A DNA stretch of 55,621 nt, from the NCBI RefSeq assembly GCF_900110885.1, contig NZ_FOFJ01000027.1, positions 1-55,621 on the forward strand, read 5' to 3'. Origin of the DNA: Azotobacter beijerinckii (GTDB taxonomy: Bacteria; Pseudomonadota; Gammaproteobacteria; Pseudomonadales; Pseudomonadaceae). Position numbers and translations under genes: made by a program. A model generated the notes under the pieces. It searched no databases. It was not told the DNA's origin and saw only the letters and a program-made list of their open reading frames with translations. Positions 46,177 through 55,106 of the stretch are shown here, piece after piece; the first letter of the stretch is position 1, and every line of letters begins with the position of its first letter.

Positions 46177-49008
46177 TTAAACAGTAAAAGCATCCTGCAG
46201 CAGTTTTTCCTGCTGCTCGGCATGCATCGACGCGTAACCGCAAGCCGGAGCGGCCGAGGCTTCGCGACCGGCGTACTGAAGGAGCAGGTCCTTCTTGTGC
46301 GCGCTGGCAACACGACGCATGTGATGCTGGCTGCAGTACCAGGCGCCTTGGTTCATCGGCTCTTCCTGACACCAGACCACGTGCTTGAGGTTGGTGTAGG
46401 GCGCCATGACCTCGGCCAGCTCCTCTTCCGGGAACGGATAGAGCTGCTCGATACGGACGATGGCGATGTCCTCGCGACCTTCGGCACGACGCTTGTCCAG
46501 CAGGTCGTAGTAGACCTTGCCGCTGCACATGACCAGACGCTCGACTTTCTTCGGATCGAGGCTGTCGACCTCCGGCAGGACTGGATGGAAGGAGCCGTGA
46601 GCCAGGTCTTCCAAGGTGGAGATAGCCGACTTGTGGCGCAGCAGCGACTTCGGCGTCAGAACCACCAGCGGCTTGCGAAGCGGGCGGATCACCTGGCGAC
46701 GCAGCATGTGGTAGACCTGCGCCGGAGTGGTCGGCACACAGACTTGGATGTTCTGCTCGGCACACAGCTGCAGGTAGCGCTCCAGACGGGCGGAGGAGTG
46801 CTCCGGACCCTGGCCTTCGTAGCCGTGCGGCAGCAGCATGGTCAGGCCGCACAGACGGCCCCACTTGGTCTCGCCGCTGCTGATGAACTGGTCGATCACC
46901 ACCTGGGCGCCGTTGGCGAAGTCGCCGAACTGGGCTTCCCAGATCACCAGCGCATTCGGCGTGGTGGTGGCGTAGCCGTATTCGAAAGCCAGTACGGCCT
47001 CTTCCGAGAGGAAGGAGTCGTACAGATCGAACGTCGGCTGACCCTCGTAAAGATTCTGCAGCGCGATGTAGCGGCTGGCATCCTTCTGGCTGTGCAGCGC
47101 GGCATGACGGTGCGAGAAGGTACCGCGACCGACATCCTGACCGGTGATACGCACCGGATGGCCTTCTTTCAGCAGGGTGGCGTAGGCCAGGGTCTCGGCG
47201 CAGCCCCAGTTGATCGGCATGGCGCCCACGCCCATACGATCGCGATCCTCAAGGATCTTGGCGACCTGGCGCTGGACCACGAAACCCTCCGGAATCTGCA
47301 GCAGTTTGGCGTTCAGCTCCTGCAGGGTCTTCAGGTCGAAGCTGGTGTCGTGGCGGGCAGTCCAGGCGTGGCCCAGGTACGGGCTCCAGTCGACAAACAG
47401 CTCGGTGTTCGGCTCCTTGACCAGGCTCTTGAGCACGTGCTGGCCGTTATCCAGGGCGGTACGGTACTCGTCGCCCTTGGCCTGGACTTCTTCCTGGCTC
47501 AGGCTGCCTTCCTTGACCAAGGCGTCGGCGTACAGCTCGCGGGTGGTGCGCTGCTTGGCGATCTGCTGGTACATCAACGGCTGAGTGCCACTCGGCTCGT
47601 CGGCCTCGTTGTGACCGCGACGGCGGTAGCAAACCAGATCGATGACCACATCGCGCTTGAACTGCATGCGGTAGTCGACGGCCAGCTGGGTCACGAACAG
47701 CACAGCTTCCGGATCGTCACCATTGACGTGCAGAACCGGCGCCTGAATCATCTTCGCCGGATCGGTGCAGTATTCGGTGGAGCGGGTGTCGACCGGATTG
47801 CTGGTGGTGAAGCCAACCTGGTTGTTGACCACGATGTGAATGGTACCGCCCGTCTTGTAGCCGCGGATCTGCGACATCTGGAAGGTTTCCATCACTACGC
47901 CCTGACCGGCGAAGGCCGAGTCGCCGTGGATGGAGATCGGTACCACCTTCTCGCCGGTGGTGTCGCCGCGACGGTCCTGACGGGCGCGTACGGAGCCCTC
48001 GACCACTGGGGAAACGATTTCCAGGTGCGACGGGTTGAACGCCATGGCCAGGTGCACTTCGCCACCCGGAGTCATCACGTTGGAAGAGAAGCCCTGGTGG
48101 TACTTCACGTCACCGGAGCCCAATTCGACCAGCTTCTTGCCTTCGAACTCGTCGAACAGGTCTCGCGGGCTCTTGCCCAGCGCGTTGACCAGCAGGTTCA
48201 GGCGGCCACGGTGGGCCATACCGACGACGACTTCCTTGGTGCCGTAGGAGCCGGAGCGCTGGATGATCTCGTCGACAACCGGAACCAGGCTCTCGCCGCC
48301 TTCCAGACCGAAGCGCTTGGTGCCCGGGTATTTGGTGCCCAGGTATTTTTCCAGACCCTCGGCAGCAGTCAGGCGCTCGAGCAGGTGGCCTTTCACCTCT
48401 TTGGAGTAGACCGGGCGACTACGCACGCTCTCCATGCGCTGGGCGAACCAGTTACGCTGCTCGGAATCGACGATATGGGTGAACTCGGCGCCGATAGTGC
48501 GGCAATATGTCTCCTGCAATGCCTGCAGGATTTCGCGTAGGGTCGCTTCTTCCTTGCCGATGTAGAGCTCGCCGGTACGGAAGATGGTGTCCAGATCAGC
48601 GTTGGTCAGCCCGTAATGGGTGATCGACAGATCGGAAGGCGCGGTGCGCTGCCACAGGCCGAGGGGGTCCAGCTGCGAGGCCTGATGGCCGCGCATGCGA
48701 TAAGCCTGGATCAGACGCAGGACTTCGACCTGCTTCTTCTCGTGTTCGGTGCTTACGCTGGAGGTTGCAACCGGCTGTGCACGACGCTGGTTCTTCGCCA
48801 GCAGAATGAACTGGTCACGGACCGGAGCGTGCGGAACATCGGTAGCGATACCGCCATCGGCGGGCAGTTTCTCGAAGTAGGTGCGCCACTCTTCGGGCAC
48901 CGCGTTGGGGTCGTGCAGGTAGAGCTCGTAGAGCTCTTCCACATAGGCAGCATTTCCACCGGAGAGGTGGGCACTGTTCCACATGCGCTGCATAACGCTA
49001 TCTTGCAT
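46177..49008 (-). CDS. sucA: 2-oxoglutarate dehydrogenase E1
   Basis: A 943-residue thiamine-diphosphate enzyme. The N-terminal segment MQDSVMQRMWNSAHLSGGNA leads to the 2-oxoglutarate dehydrogenase N-domain with ELYLHDPNAVPEEWRTYF. The TPP-binding part has GMAHRGRLNLLVNALG and GDSAFAGQGVV. The pyrimidine-domain part has DVGRGTFSHRHAALH and MLLPHGYEGQGPEHSSAR. It decarboxylates 2-oxoglutarate and transfers the succinyl group to the SucB lipoyl arm. The ATG at 49008 fits family length. It follows sdhB after a 242-base gap that holds two hairpins, so the succinate-dehydrogenase and oxoglutarate genes could form one transcript with internal processing. Confidence 0.97.
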   Translation of the reverse strand: MQDSVMQRMWNSAHLSGGNAAYVEELYELYLHDPNAVPEEWRTYFEKLPADGGIATDVPHAPVRDQFILLAKNQRRAQPVATSSVSTEHEKKQVEVLRLIQAYRMRGHQASQLDPLGLWQRTAPSDLSITHYGLTNADLDTIFRTGELYIGKEEATLREILQALQETYCRTIGAEFTHIVDSEQRNWFAQRMESVRSRPVYSKEVKGHLLERLTAAEGLEKYLGTKYPGTKRFGLEGGESLVPVVDEIIQRSGSYGTKEVVVGMAHRGRLNLLVNALGKSPRDLFDEFEGKKLVELGSGDVKYHQGFSSNVMTPGGEVHLAMAFNPSHLEIVSPVVEGSVRARQDRRGDTTGEKVVPISIHGDSAFAGQGVVMETFQMSQIRGYKTGGTIHIVVNNQVGFTTSNPVDTRSTEYCTDPAKMIQAPVLHVNGDDPEAVLFVTQLAVDYRMQFKRDVVIDLVCYRRRGHNEADEPSGTQPLMYQQIAKQRTTRELYADALVKEGSLSQEEVQAKGDEYRTALDNGQHVLKSLVKEPNTELFVDWSPYLGHAWTARHDTSFDLKTLQELNAKLLQIPEGFVVQRQVAKILEDRDRMGVGAMPINWGCAETLAYATLLKEGHPVRITGQDVGRGTFSHRHAALHSQKDASRYIALQNLYEGQPTFDLYDSFLSEEAVLAFEYGYATTTPNALVIWEAQFGDFANGAQVVIDQFISSGETKWGRLCGLTMLLPHGYEGQGPEHSSARLERYLQLCAEQNIQVCVPTTPAQVYHMLRRQVIRPLRKPLVVLTPKSLLRHKSAISTLEDLAHGSFHPVLPEVDSLDPKKVERLVMCSGKVYYDLLDKRRAEGREDIAIVRIEQLYPFPEEELAEVMAPYTNLKHVVWCQEEPMNQGAWYCSQHHMRRVASAHKKDLLLQYAGREASAAPACGYASMHAEQQEKLLQDAFTV

Positions 49009-49061
49009 GCTTGGTCACCCTTATGAGGGGATACCATCGGCGCGAGCCGCACATGGTCGTT

Positions 49062-49132
49062 CCAAAGTCATGGAGCAGCGACTTTGGTAAAGCCACTACG
49101 GATCCCACAGATAGTCCGGACGTTTGTCCGGA
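49062..49132 (-). other. Two stem-loops in the sdhB-sucA gap
   Basis: CCAAAGTC (49062-49069) pairs with GACTTTGG (49080-49087) around a 10-base loop, and TCCGGAC-GTTT-GTCCGGA (49115-49132) makes a 7-bp stem. Both sit in the 242 bases between sdhB and sucA. They may end part of the sdhCDAB transcript or mark RNA processing. No strong promoter was seen beside them. Confidence 0.45.
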
Positions 49133-49250
49133 TGCCCCTGCTAGTCGAATTCGTCATAGGAGCGCGGCTTCATGAGCTGCGGTCCAGCTTTGGCTGCGAC
49201 GCCAGGATCGTTCCCAGCGCCGCAGGTGTATCGGTGTCGCTAAGAATCGA

Positions 49251-49970
49251 TCAGGTACCGCTACGCAGCAGCATGTCGCGCACGTGACCGATGGCCTTGG
49301 TCGGGTTCAGGCCTTTCGGGCAGACATACACGCAGTTCATGATGCCGCGGCAACGGAACACGCTGAACGGGTCGTCCATGGCAGCCAGACGCTCTTGGGT
49401 CTTGGTATCACGGCTATCGGCCAGGAAGCGGTAGGCCTGCAGCAGTGCAGCGGGACCGAGGAACTTGTCCGGGTTCCACCAGAAGGACGGGCAGGAAGTC
49501 GAGCAGCAAGCGCACAGGATGCACTCGTAGAGACCGTCCAGTTTCTCGCGCTCTTCCGGGCTCTGCAGACGCTCGATGGCCGGAGCGGGAGTATTGTTCT
49601 GCAGGTAGGGCTGCACCTTCTCGTACTGCTTGTAGAAGATGCTCATGTCCACGACCAAGTCGCGGATGATCGGCAGGCCGGGCAGCGGGCGGACAACCAG
49701 CTTGCCATCGGTCACCACACTGGACAGCGGGGTGATGCAAGCCAGGCCATTCTTGCCGTTCATGTTCATGCCATCGGAACCGCAGACACCTTCACGGCAG
49801 GAGCGGCGGTAGGAGAAGCTGCCGTCGCCCTCTTTGATCAGGGCCAGGACATCGAGAACCATCAGGTCCTTGCCGTCGATGTCGACGTTCAGATTCTGCA
49901 TATAGGGAGCAGAGTCCTGCTCCGGGTTGTAGCGATAAACGCTAACTTGCAATGTCTTGGGCAGCGACAT
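49251..49970 (-). CDS. sdhB: Succinate dehydrogenase iron-sulfur subunit
   Basis: A 239-residue subunit with three clusters: [2Fe-2S] ligands in SCREGVCGSDGMNMNG and the following AC, [4Fe-4S] in CILCACCSTSCPSFWWN, [3Fe-4S] in CRGIMNCVYVCPKGLNP. It passes electrons from the SdhA FAD to the quinone site formed with SdhC and SdhD. The ATG at 49970 lies 11 bases after the sdhA stop. The chain ends GHVRDMLLRSGT as is usual for the family. Confidence 0.97.
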   Translation of the reverse strand: MSLPKTLQVSVYRYNPEQDSAPYMQNLNVDIDGKDLMVLDVLALIKEGDGSFSYRRSCREGVCGSDGMNMNGKNGLACITPLSSVVTDGKLVVRPLPGLPIIRDLVVDMSIFYKQYEKVQPYLQNNTPAPAIERLQSPEEREKLDGLYECILCACCSTSCPSFWWNPDKFLGPAALLQAYRFLADSRDTKTQERLAAMDDPFSVFRCRGIMNCVYVCPKGLNPTKAIGHVRDMLLRSGT

Positions 49971-49981
49971 ATCGATAACCC

Positions 49982-51754
49982 TTAATAGGTACGCACTTTG
50001 GGTTCAAACGCCGGAACGGTCTTCGGCGCGAAGTTGACGGCACGCTTGGCCACGCGCTTCTCACCCGGGAAGTACAGGGTGTGGCACAGCCATTCTTTGT
50101 CGTCGCGCTCCTCGAAGTCCTCACGGGCGTGGGCTCCACGGGATTCCTTGCGGTTTTCCGCAGCGATCGCGGTGGCCTCGGCCACTTCGAGCAGGTTCTG
50201 CAGCTCGAGAGCTTCGATGCGAGCGGTGTTGAACGCCTGGCTCTTGTCGTTGATCTTGACCAGAGCGATGCGGTCACGCAGCTCGGCCAGTTGAGCGATG
50301 CCCTTCTGCATGTATTCGCCGGTACGGAACACGCCGAAGTAGTTCTGCATGCAGTTCTGCAGCTCTTTGCGCAGAGGAGCGACTTCTTCGCCGCTGCTGC
50401 GTTCGTTCACGCCGGACAGGCGCTTGAGCGAGGCTTCGATGTCGGACTCGGATGCACCGCGGTAATCGATGCCTTCCTTGAGAGCCTTCTCCAGGTGCAG
50501 ACCGGCGGCACGACCGAACACCACCAGGTCAAGCAGCGAGTTGCCACCCAGACGGTTGGCGCCATGCACGGATACGCAGGCCACTTCGCCCACGGCGAAC
50601 AGACCTTCGATGATCTTGTCGTTGCCGTTGGCATCCTGGGTGATGGCCTGGCCATGGATGTTGGTGGCCACGCCCCCCATCATGTAGTGGCAGGTCGGGA
50701 CAACCGGAACAGGAGCAGTCACCGGGTCGACATGAGCGAAGGTCTTGGACAGTTCGCAGATGCCGGGCAGACGGCTGTGCAGTACTTCCTCGCCGAGGTG
50801 GTCGAGCTTCAGCAGCACGTGATCGCCGTCCGGGCCACAGCCGTTGCCGGCGATGATTTCCTTGACCATGGAGCGCGCAACTACGTCGCGGCCAGCAAGG
50901 TCCTTGGCGTTCGGAGCATAACGCTCCATGAAGCGTTCGCCGTGCTTGTTGATCAGGTAGCCACCCTCGCCGCGGCAACCTTCGGTCACCAGCACGCCGG
51001 CACCGGCGATGCCGGTCGGGTGGAACTGCCACATTTCGATATCCTGCACCGGCACGCCGGCACGCAGGGCCATGCCCACGCCGTCGCCGGTGTTGATCAG
51101 AGCATTGGTGGTCGAGGCGTAGATACGACCGGCACCACCGGTGGCCAGGACCACGGCCTTGCAGCGGATGTAGACGGTTTCGCCGGTCTCGATGCAAATA
51201 GCGATGATGCCGACGACGGCACCGTCCTGGTTCTTCACCAGATCAACCGCGTACCACTCGTTGAGGAAAGTGGTGTTGCTCTTCAGGTTGCCCTGATAGA
51301 GGGTGTGCAGCAGCGCATGGCCGGTACGGTCAGCAGCAGCGCAGGTACGGGCAGCCTGGCCGCCGTTGCCATAGTCCTTGGACTGGCCACCGAACGGACG
51401 CTGATAGATGCGGCCGGTTTCGGTACGGGAGAACGGCAGACCCATGTGCTCAAGTTCGAATACGGCTTCGGGGCCGACCGAGCACATGTACTCGATGGCG
51501 TCCTGGTCACCGATGTAGTCGGAGCCCTTGACGGTGTCGTACATGTGCCAGCGCCAATCGTCGTTCGGGTCGGACGAGGCGATGGCGCAGGTGATGCCGC
51601 CCTGTGCGGAAACGGTGTGCGAACGGGTCGGAAATACCTTGGTGACTACTGCAGTCTTGTGACCGCCCTGAGCCAGTTGCAGGGCAGCACGCATACCAGC
51701 ACCACCACCGCCGACGATGATTGCGTCGAAGGAAAGCGTACGAATGTTAGCCAT
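49982..51754 (-). CDS. sdhA: Succinate dehydrogenase flavoprotein subunit
   Basis: A 590-residue FAD protein. The dinucleotide motif is [21 protein letters not shown]; covalent FAD attachment is expected at the His of [10 protein letters not shown]; substrate and FAD-contact stretches include [34 protein letters not shown] and [18 protein letters not shown]. The C-terminal domain has [13 protein letters not shown] and [21 protein letters not shown]. It oxidises succinate to fumarate in the TCA cycle. Coupled to sdhD (3 bases away) and followed closely by sdhB. Confidence 0.97.
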   Translation of the reverse strand: MANIRTLSFDAIIVGGGGAGMRAALQLAQGGHKTAVVTKVFPTRSHTVSAQGGITCAIASSDPNDDWRWHMYDTVKGSDYIGDQDAIEYMCSVGPEAVFELEHMGLPFSRTETGRIYQRPFGGQSKDYGNGGQAARTCAAADRTGHALLHTLYQGNLKSNTTFLNEWYAVDLVKNQDGAVVGIIAICIETGETVYIRCKAVVLATGGAGRIYASTTNALINTGDGVGMALRAGVPVQDIEMWQFHPTGIAGAGVLVTEGCRGEGGYLINKHGERFMERYAPNAKDLAGRDVVARSMVKEIIAGNGCGPDGDHVLLKLDHLGEEVLHSRLPGICELSKTFAHVDPVTAPVPVVPTCHYMMGGVATNIHGQAITQDANGNDKIIEGLFAVGEVACVSVHGANRLGGNSLLDLVVFGRAAGLHLEKALKEGIDYRGASESDIEASLKRLSGVNERSSGEEVAPLRKELQNCMQNYFGVFRTGEYMQKGIAQLAELRDRIALVKINDKSQAFNTARIEALELQNLLEVAEATAIAAENRKESRGAHAREDFEERDDKEWLCHTLYFPGEKRVAKRAVNFAPKTVPAFEPKVRTY

Positions 51755-51757
51755 GAA

Positions 51758-52132
51758 TCAGATACCCCAAAGAATCTGCACACCCCAGACGAAAAACGCG
51801 AACATGGCGATGCCACACGCGGCCTGGAAAAGGAAACGCACAACGGTCGCCAGCTTGCCCAGCGCCATCGGAGTCAGGTAGTCGGTCGAGATGGTCCACA
51901 TGCCAACCCAGGCATGCACGCTCAGCGCGACGAGAGCCAGCAGACTGAAGACCCGCATGCCGGTGGAGGAGTACAGACCGTGCCAGTCGGCATAGGTCAG
52001 ATCCGAACCGAAGAACAGGTAACCCAGCAGAAAGAGGGTGTATGCTGCGAGGATGACCGCGGAGACGCGCTGAGCCATCCAGTCGTAAAGACCCGAACGC
52101 GAGAAATTCGTGACATTAGTTACCATATCCAA
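51758..52132 (-). CDS. sdhD: Succinate dehydrogenase membrane anchor subunit
   Basis: A 124-residue membrane protein with three transmembrane segments (VILAAYTLFLLGYLF; LALVALSVHAWVGMW, with a His candidate for heme b contact; FLFQAACGIAMFAFFVWGV). The first 20 residues include GLYDWMAQRVSAV, the quinone-site region typical of SdhD. It overlaps the sdhC 3' end by 13 bases, a tight junction usual for this pair, and precedes sdhA by 3 bases. Confidence 0.93.
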   Translation of the reverse strand: MDMVTNVTNFSRSGLYDWMAQRVSAVILAAYTLFLLGYLFFGSDLTYADWHGLYSSTGMRVFSLLALVALSVHAWVGMWTISTDYLTPMALGKLATVVRFLFQAACGIAMFAFFVWGVQILWGI

Positions 52133-52503
52133 ACTCCCGACAGCAGGATCAGCGCCACCGAAACGCCGATAACGATTTTCGAGCCCTTGGTGCCGCCTTC
52201 CAGCGTTTCACCGATGCCCATATCCATGATCAGATGGCGCACGCCGGCCACCAGGTGGTACAGCAATGCAGACACCAAGCCCCATGCCACCAGCTTGACC
52301 AGCGGACTGGCCAGATACCCTTTCACCTGCTCGAAGCCTTCCTCGGACGACAGGGACTTGTCGAGCCAGGACAGCAGCACGACAATTCCCAGGAAGAGGA
52401 TGACACCAGAGATACGGTGAAGAATGGACGTGTAAGCAGTGACAGGAAGTTTGATTGTCCTAAGGTCTAGGTTTACAGGTCGTTGGCTTTTCACGGCTTT
52501 CAT
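52120..52503 (-). CDS. sdhC: Succinate dehydrogenase cytochrome b556 subunit
   Basis: A 127-residue membrane protein of the SdhC family. The signature RPVNLDLRTIKLPVTAYTSILHRISGV contains the quinone-binding Ser and Arg region and the start of the first transmembrane segment; GLVSALLYHLVAGVRHLIMDMG carries the heme-ligand His. It is the first gene of sdhCDAB, and the sequence suggests a promoter at 52628-52656. The ribosome site is weak (only GTGA-rich leader upstream), so RNA-level control is possible. Confidence 0.94.
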   Translation of the reverse strand: MKAVKSQRPVNLDLRTIKLPVTAYTSILHRISGVILFLGIVVLLSWLDKSLSSEEGFEQVKGYLASPLVKLVAWGLVSALLYHLVAGVRHLIMDMGIGETLEGGTKGSKIVIGVSVALILLSGVWIW

Positions 52504-52627
52504 TCACTGTGAGAGCCCTGGCGAGCAGGGCGAAGTTGTTGGGATGTGCACTGGTCAGGTACCCACCACCCAGAGAGCGGCAACCTCCAGAATACGAGGC
52601 TCTAAAGCCCCTGGCGGTCGGTTGCCG

Positions 52628-52656
52628 AGTATAGACAGTTAGGGTACTAATGACAA
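52628..52656 (-). promoter_or_regulatory. sigma-70-type promoter of sdhC
   Basis: Minus-strand TTGTCA, a 17-base spacer, then TATACT: a near-consensus pair. It would start transcription about 52621 and give a leader near 118 bases. Confidence 0.7.
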
Positions 52657-52770
52657 CGCGAGCACCCTCAACAAAGTAGTGATTGCGCGACGGCCACTAA
52701 TCACGTAAATAGTTTCTTTTTGCGTGCAATCCGTTCTGAAACGATCGATCCACTACTACTTTGGTGCAGA

Positions 52771-52798
52771 TTGATTTTGGAACCGACCGCCCTATAGT
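52771..52798 (+). promoter_or_regulatory. sigma-70-type promoter of gltA
   Basis: TTGATT, 16 bases, then TATAGT on the plus strand, with a predicted start near 52805, about 58 bases before the gltA ATG. AGGAGG at 52851-52856 lies 6 bases upstream of the start codon. Confidence 0.65.
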
Positions 52799-52862
52799 AG
52801 AGCGGGCCCTGCATGGGGCCGGCTGATGATACCTAGCAGAAAGCTCAGAAAGGAGGCCACCC

Positions 52863-54146
52863 ATGGCTGACAAAAAAGCGCAGTTGATCATCAATGGGGA
52901 CAAACCCGTTGAACTGCCCGTTCTGACCGGCACTGTCGGTCCCGATGTGATTGATGTACGGGGACTGACCTCAACGGGCCACTTCACCTTCGATCCTGGC
53001 TTTATGTCTACCGCCTCCTGTGAGTCGAAGATTACTTACATCGATGGCGACAATGGCATCCTGCTGCATCGCGGTTATCCGATCGAACAACTGGCAGAAA
53101 AATCCGATTATCTGGAAACTTGTTATCTGCTGTTGAATGGCGAACTGCCAAATGCCGATCAGAAAGCAAAGTTTGTCGGTAACATCAAGAACCACACCAT
53201 GGTTCATGAGCAACTGAAGAACTTCTTCAACGGTTTCCGCCGCGATGCTCACCCGATGGCCGTCATGTGTGGTGTTGTCGGCGCCCTCTCCGCCTTCTAT
53301 CACGACTCGCTGGACATCAACGATCCGCAGCACCGTGAAATCTCCGCAATTCGCCTGGTAGCCAAGATGCCGACTCTGGCAGCCATGGTCTACAAGTACT
53401 CCCTCGGCCAGCCGATGATGTACCCGCGTAACGATCTGAACTACGCGGAAAACTTCCTGCACATGATGTTCAACACTCCGTGTGAAGTGAAGCCGATCAG
53501 CCCGGTCGTCGCCAAGGCCATGGATCGCATCTTCATCCTGCACGCGGATCACGAGCAGAACGCCTCCACCTCCACCGTTCGCTTGGCCGGCTCCTCGGGT
53601 GCCAACCCGTTCGCCTGTATCGCTGCCGGCATCGCGGCCCTGTGGGGACCGGCACACGGCGGCGCCAACGAAGCCGTGCTGACCATGCTCGACGAGATCG
53701 GCGATGTCTCCAACATCGAGAAGTTCGTGGCCAAGGCCAAGGACAAGAACGATCCGTTCAAACTGATGGGCTTCGGCCATCGCGTCTACAAGAACTTCGA
53801 CCCGCGCGCCAAGGTCATGAAGCAGACCTGCGACGAAGTGCTCTCCGAACTGGGCATCAACGATCCCCAGCTGGAACTGGCCATGAAACTGGAAGAGATT
53901 GCGCGCAACGATCCTTACTTCAAGGAGCGCAACCTCTACCCGAACGTCGACTTCTACTCCGGCATCATCCTCAAGGCCATCGGCATTCCGACCAGCATGT
54001 TCACCGTGATCTTCGCCCTGGCACGTACCGTGGGCTGGATCTCCCACTGGAAGGAAATGCTCTCCGGTCCGTACAAGATCGGCCGTCCGCGCCAGCTGTA
54101 CACCGGTTACGAGAAGCGCGACTTCGTTGCGGTGGAAAAGCGCTAA
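52863..54146 (+). CDS. gltA: Citrate synthase, type II
   Basis: A 427-residue hexameric-type citrate synthase. Catalytic regions: CSVVGAL-like [37 protein letters not shown] (substrate His and oxaloacetate contacts), [12 protein letters not shown] and [14 protein letters not shown] (CoA and citrate binding), then the final [20 protein letters not shown]. Large zinc-ribbon-free N-terminal extension as in gram-negative enzymes: [18 protein letters not shown]. It condenses acetyl-CoA with oxaloacetate, feeding the cluster on the other strand. Divergent from sdhC. The stop codon sits inside a palindrome (AAAGCGC-TAA-GCGCTTT). Confidence 0.97.
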   Translation: MADKKAQLIINGDKPVELPVLTGTVGPDVIDVRGLTSTGHFTFDPGFMSTASCESKITYIDGDNGILLHRGYPIEQLAEKSDYLETCYLLLNGELPNADQKAKFVGNIKNHTMVHEQLKNFFNGFRRDAHPMAVMCGVVGALSAFYHDSLDINDPQHREISAIRLVAKMPTLAAMVYKYSLGQPMMYPRNDLNYAENFLHMMFNTPCEVKPISPVVAKAMDRIFILHADHEQNASTSTVRLAGSSGANPFACIAAGIAALWGPAHGGANEAVLTMLDEIGDVSNIEKFVAKAKDKNDPFKLMGFGHRVYKNFDPRAKVMKQTCDEVLSELGINDPQLELAMKLEEIARNDPYFKERNLYPNVDFYSGIILKAIGIPTSMFTVIFALARTVGWISHWKEMLSGPYKIGRPRQLYTGYEKRDFVAVEKR

Positions 54147-54163
54147 GCGCTTTCCCCCTGCGG

Positions 54164-54193
54164 AAAAAAGGCTGCGCTTACGCAGCCTTTTTT
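54164..54193 (+). terminator. Intrinsic terminator of gltA
   Basis: GGCTGCG (54170-54176), loop CTTA, CGCAGCC (54181-54187), extended by an A6/T6 flank and ending in six T. It starts 18 bases after the gltA stop. Confidence 0.93.
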
Positions 54194-54237
54194 GTTTATC
54201 GGGCACTCGACCAGGACCAGCGCCGCGCGCGCCCTCT

Positions 54238-54489
54238 TCAACCCGTCTCCCCTTCCAGCCACTCGATCAACTGCAATGCCTCTTCCCGGCCGCTACCGCA
54301 GACAGCCGAATCCGCACCAAAGGCGACACACACCGCCGGCCGCTCGGGCTTTTCAAACAGGGCACACAGATTATCCACGGAAAGGTGTAGACAACGCTCG
54401 CCCGCCGGCTTGCCCTGTGGCATGCCCGGAATCGGCGAACTGATGGAAGGCGCAATGCAGCAGGCGCCGCAGCCTGCGCGACATTTCAT
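54238..54489 (-). CDS. YkgJ-type cysteine-cluster protein
   Basis: An 83-residue protein starting MKCRAGCGACCIAPSISSP. Cysteines at 3, 7, 10 and 11, with more in GERCLHLS, LCALF and AVCVAFG, follow the YkgJ/UPF0153 pattern, thought to bind iron-sulfur or zinc. The pattern IPGMPQGKPAGERCLHL is typical of the short pseudomonad members. The ATG at 54489 was chosen because a longer open frame to 54582 lies in the spacer. It converges with gltA, sharing the region of the gltA terminator. Confidence 0.85.
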   Translation of the reverse strand: MKCRAGCGACCIAPSISSPIPGMPQGKPAGERCLHLSVDNLCALFEKPERPAVCVAFGADSAVCGSGREEALQLIEWLEGETG

Positions 54490-54635
54490 GGTCGAACCTC
54501 GCAATGGGAACAACGTATTGAGACGGTCGAGTATCCTACGCCGCACCTGACGAACCGGTAAGCCCGCCCCACCCGGCGTCACCCCGTACTTCCCGATCGA
54601 CTCGACCGCTCATCCATCTCTCGGAGCCACTTCCC

Positions 54636-54977
54636 ATGCCGATCTGGCTGCAAACCGCACTGTTGCTCAGCCTTTCGAACATATTCATGACCTTTGCCTG
54701 GTACGGCCATCTGCGCACCCTGAACAGTAAGCCCTGGGTCATCGCCGCGCTCATCAGCTGGGGAATCGCCTTGTTCGAGTACCTGATCATGGTCCCGGCC
54801 AACCGCATCGGCTACACCGAACTCACGGTGGGCCAGTTGAAGATCATGCAGGAAGTGGTCACCCTGATGGTCTTCGTCCCCTTCAGCGTGCTGTTCATGC
54901 AGCAGCCCCTCAAGCTGGACTATCTCTGGGCCGGGCTATGTCTGCTTGGCGCGGTGTATTTCATCTTTCGCAGCTGA
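54636..54977 (+). CDS. DUF486 (DMT-like) small membrane protein
   Basis: A 113-residue inner-membrane protein with four hydrophobic segments: LLLSLSNIFMTFAWYGHL, VIAALISWGIALFEYLIMV, MQEVVTLMVFVPFSVLFM and YLWAGLCLLGAVYFIF. ANRIGYTELTVGQLKIMQE is the DUF486 signature stretch. Such proteins resemble half of a drug/metabolite transporter and may work as dimers; the substrate is unknown. Divergent from the YkgJ gene with a 146-base gap. Confidence 0.9.
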   Translation: MPIWLQTALLLSLSNIFMTFAWYGHLRTLNSKPWVIAALISWGIALFEYLIMVPANRIGYTELTVGQLKIMQEVVTLMVFVPFSVLFMQQPLKLDYLWAGLCLLGAVYFIFRS

Positions 54978-55106
54978 CGAACCTCGCCGCCATGCGGCTT
55001 GCGCTCTCCCTGCCTCCTCGAGGGCTCGGGTACGGGAAGGGTTTACACTGACCCTTGCGGCCGGCAACACCGTAGGTCGCCCGAGTACGAAGCCCAGGAG
55101 TTGCCC

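Larger units (their letters stand above)
52504..52862. promoter_or_regulatory. Divergent sdhC/gltA control region
   Basis: The 359 bases between the two divergent genes hold the sdhC promoter candidate (52628-52656, minus) and the gltA candidate (52771-52798, plus). The sdhC leader is about 120 bases and the gltA leader about 60, ending in AGGAGG. Nothing else gene-like is seen. Confidence 0.7.

Noticed and set aside
45010..48540. Plus-strand open frame of over 1100 codons opposite sucB and sucA
   Set aside because: It is an antisense shadow of sucA and sucB, with low-complexity His/Asp/Gln/Gly-rich content.
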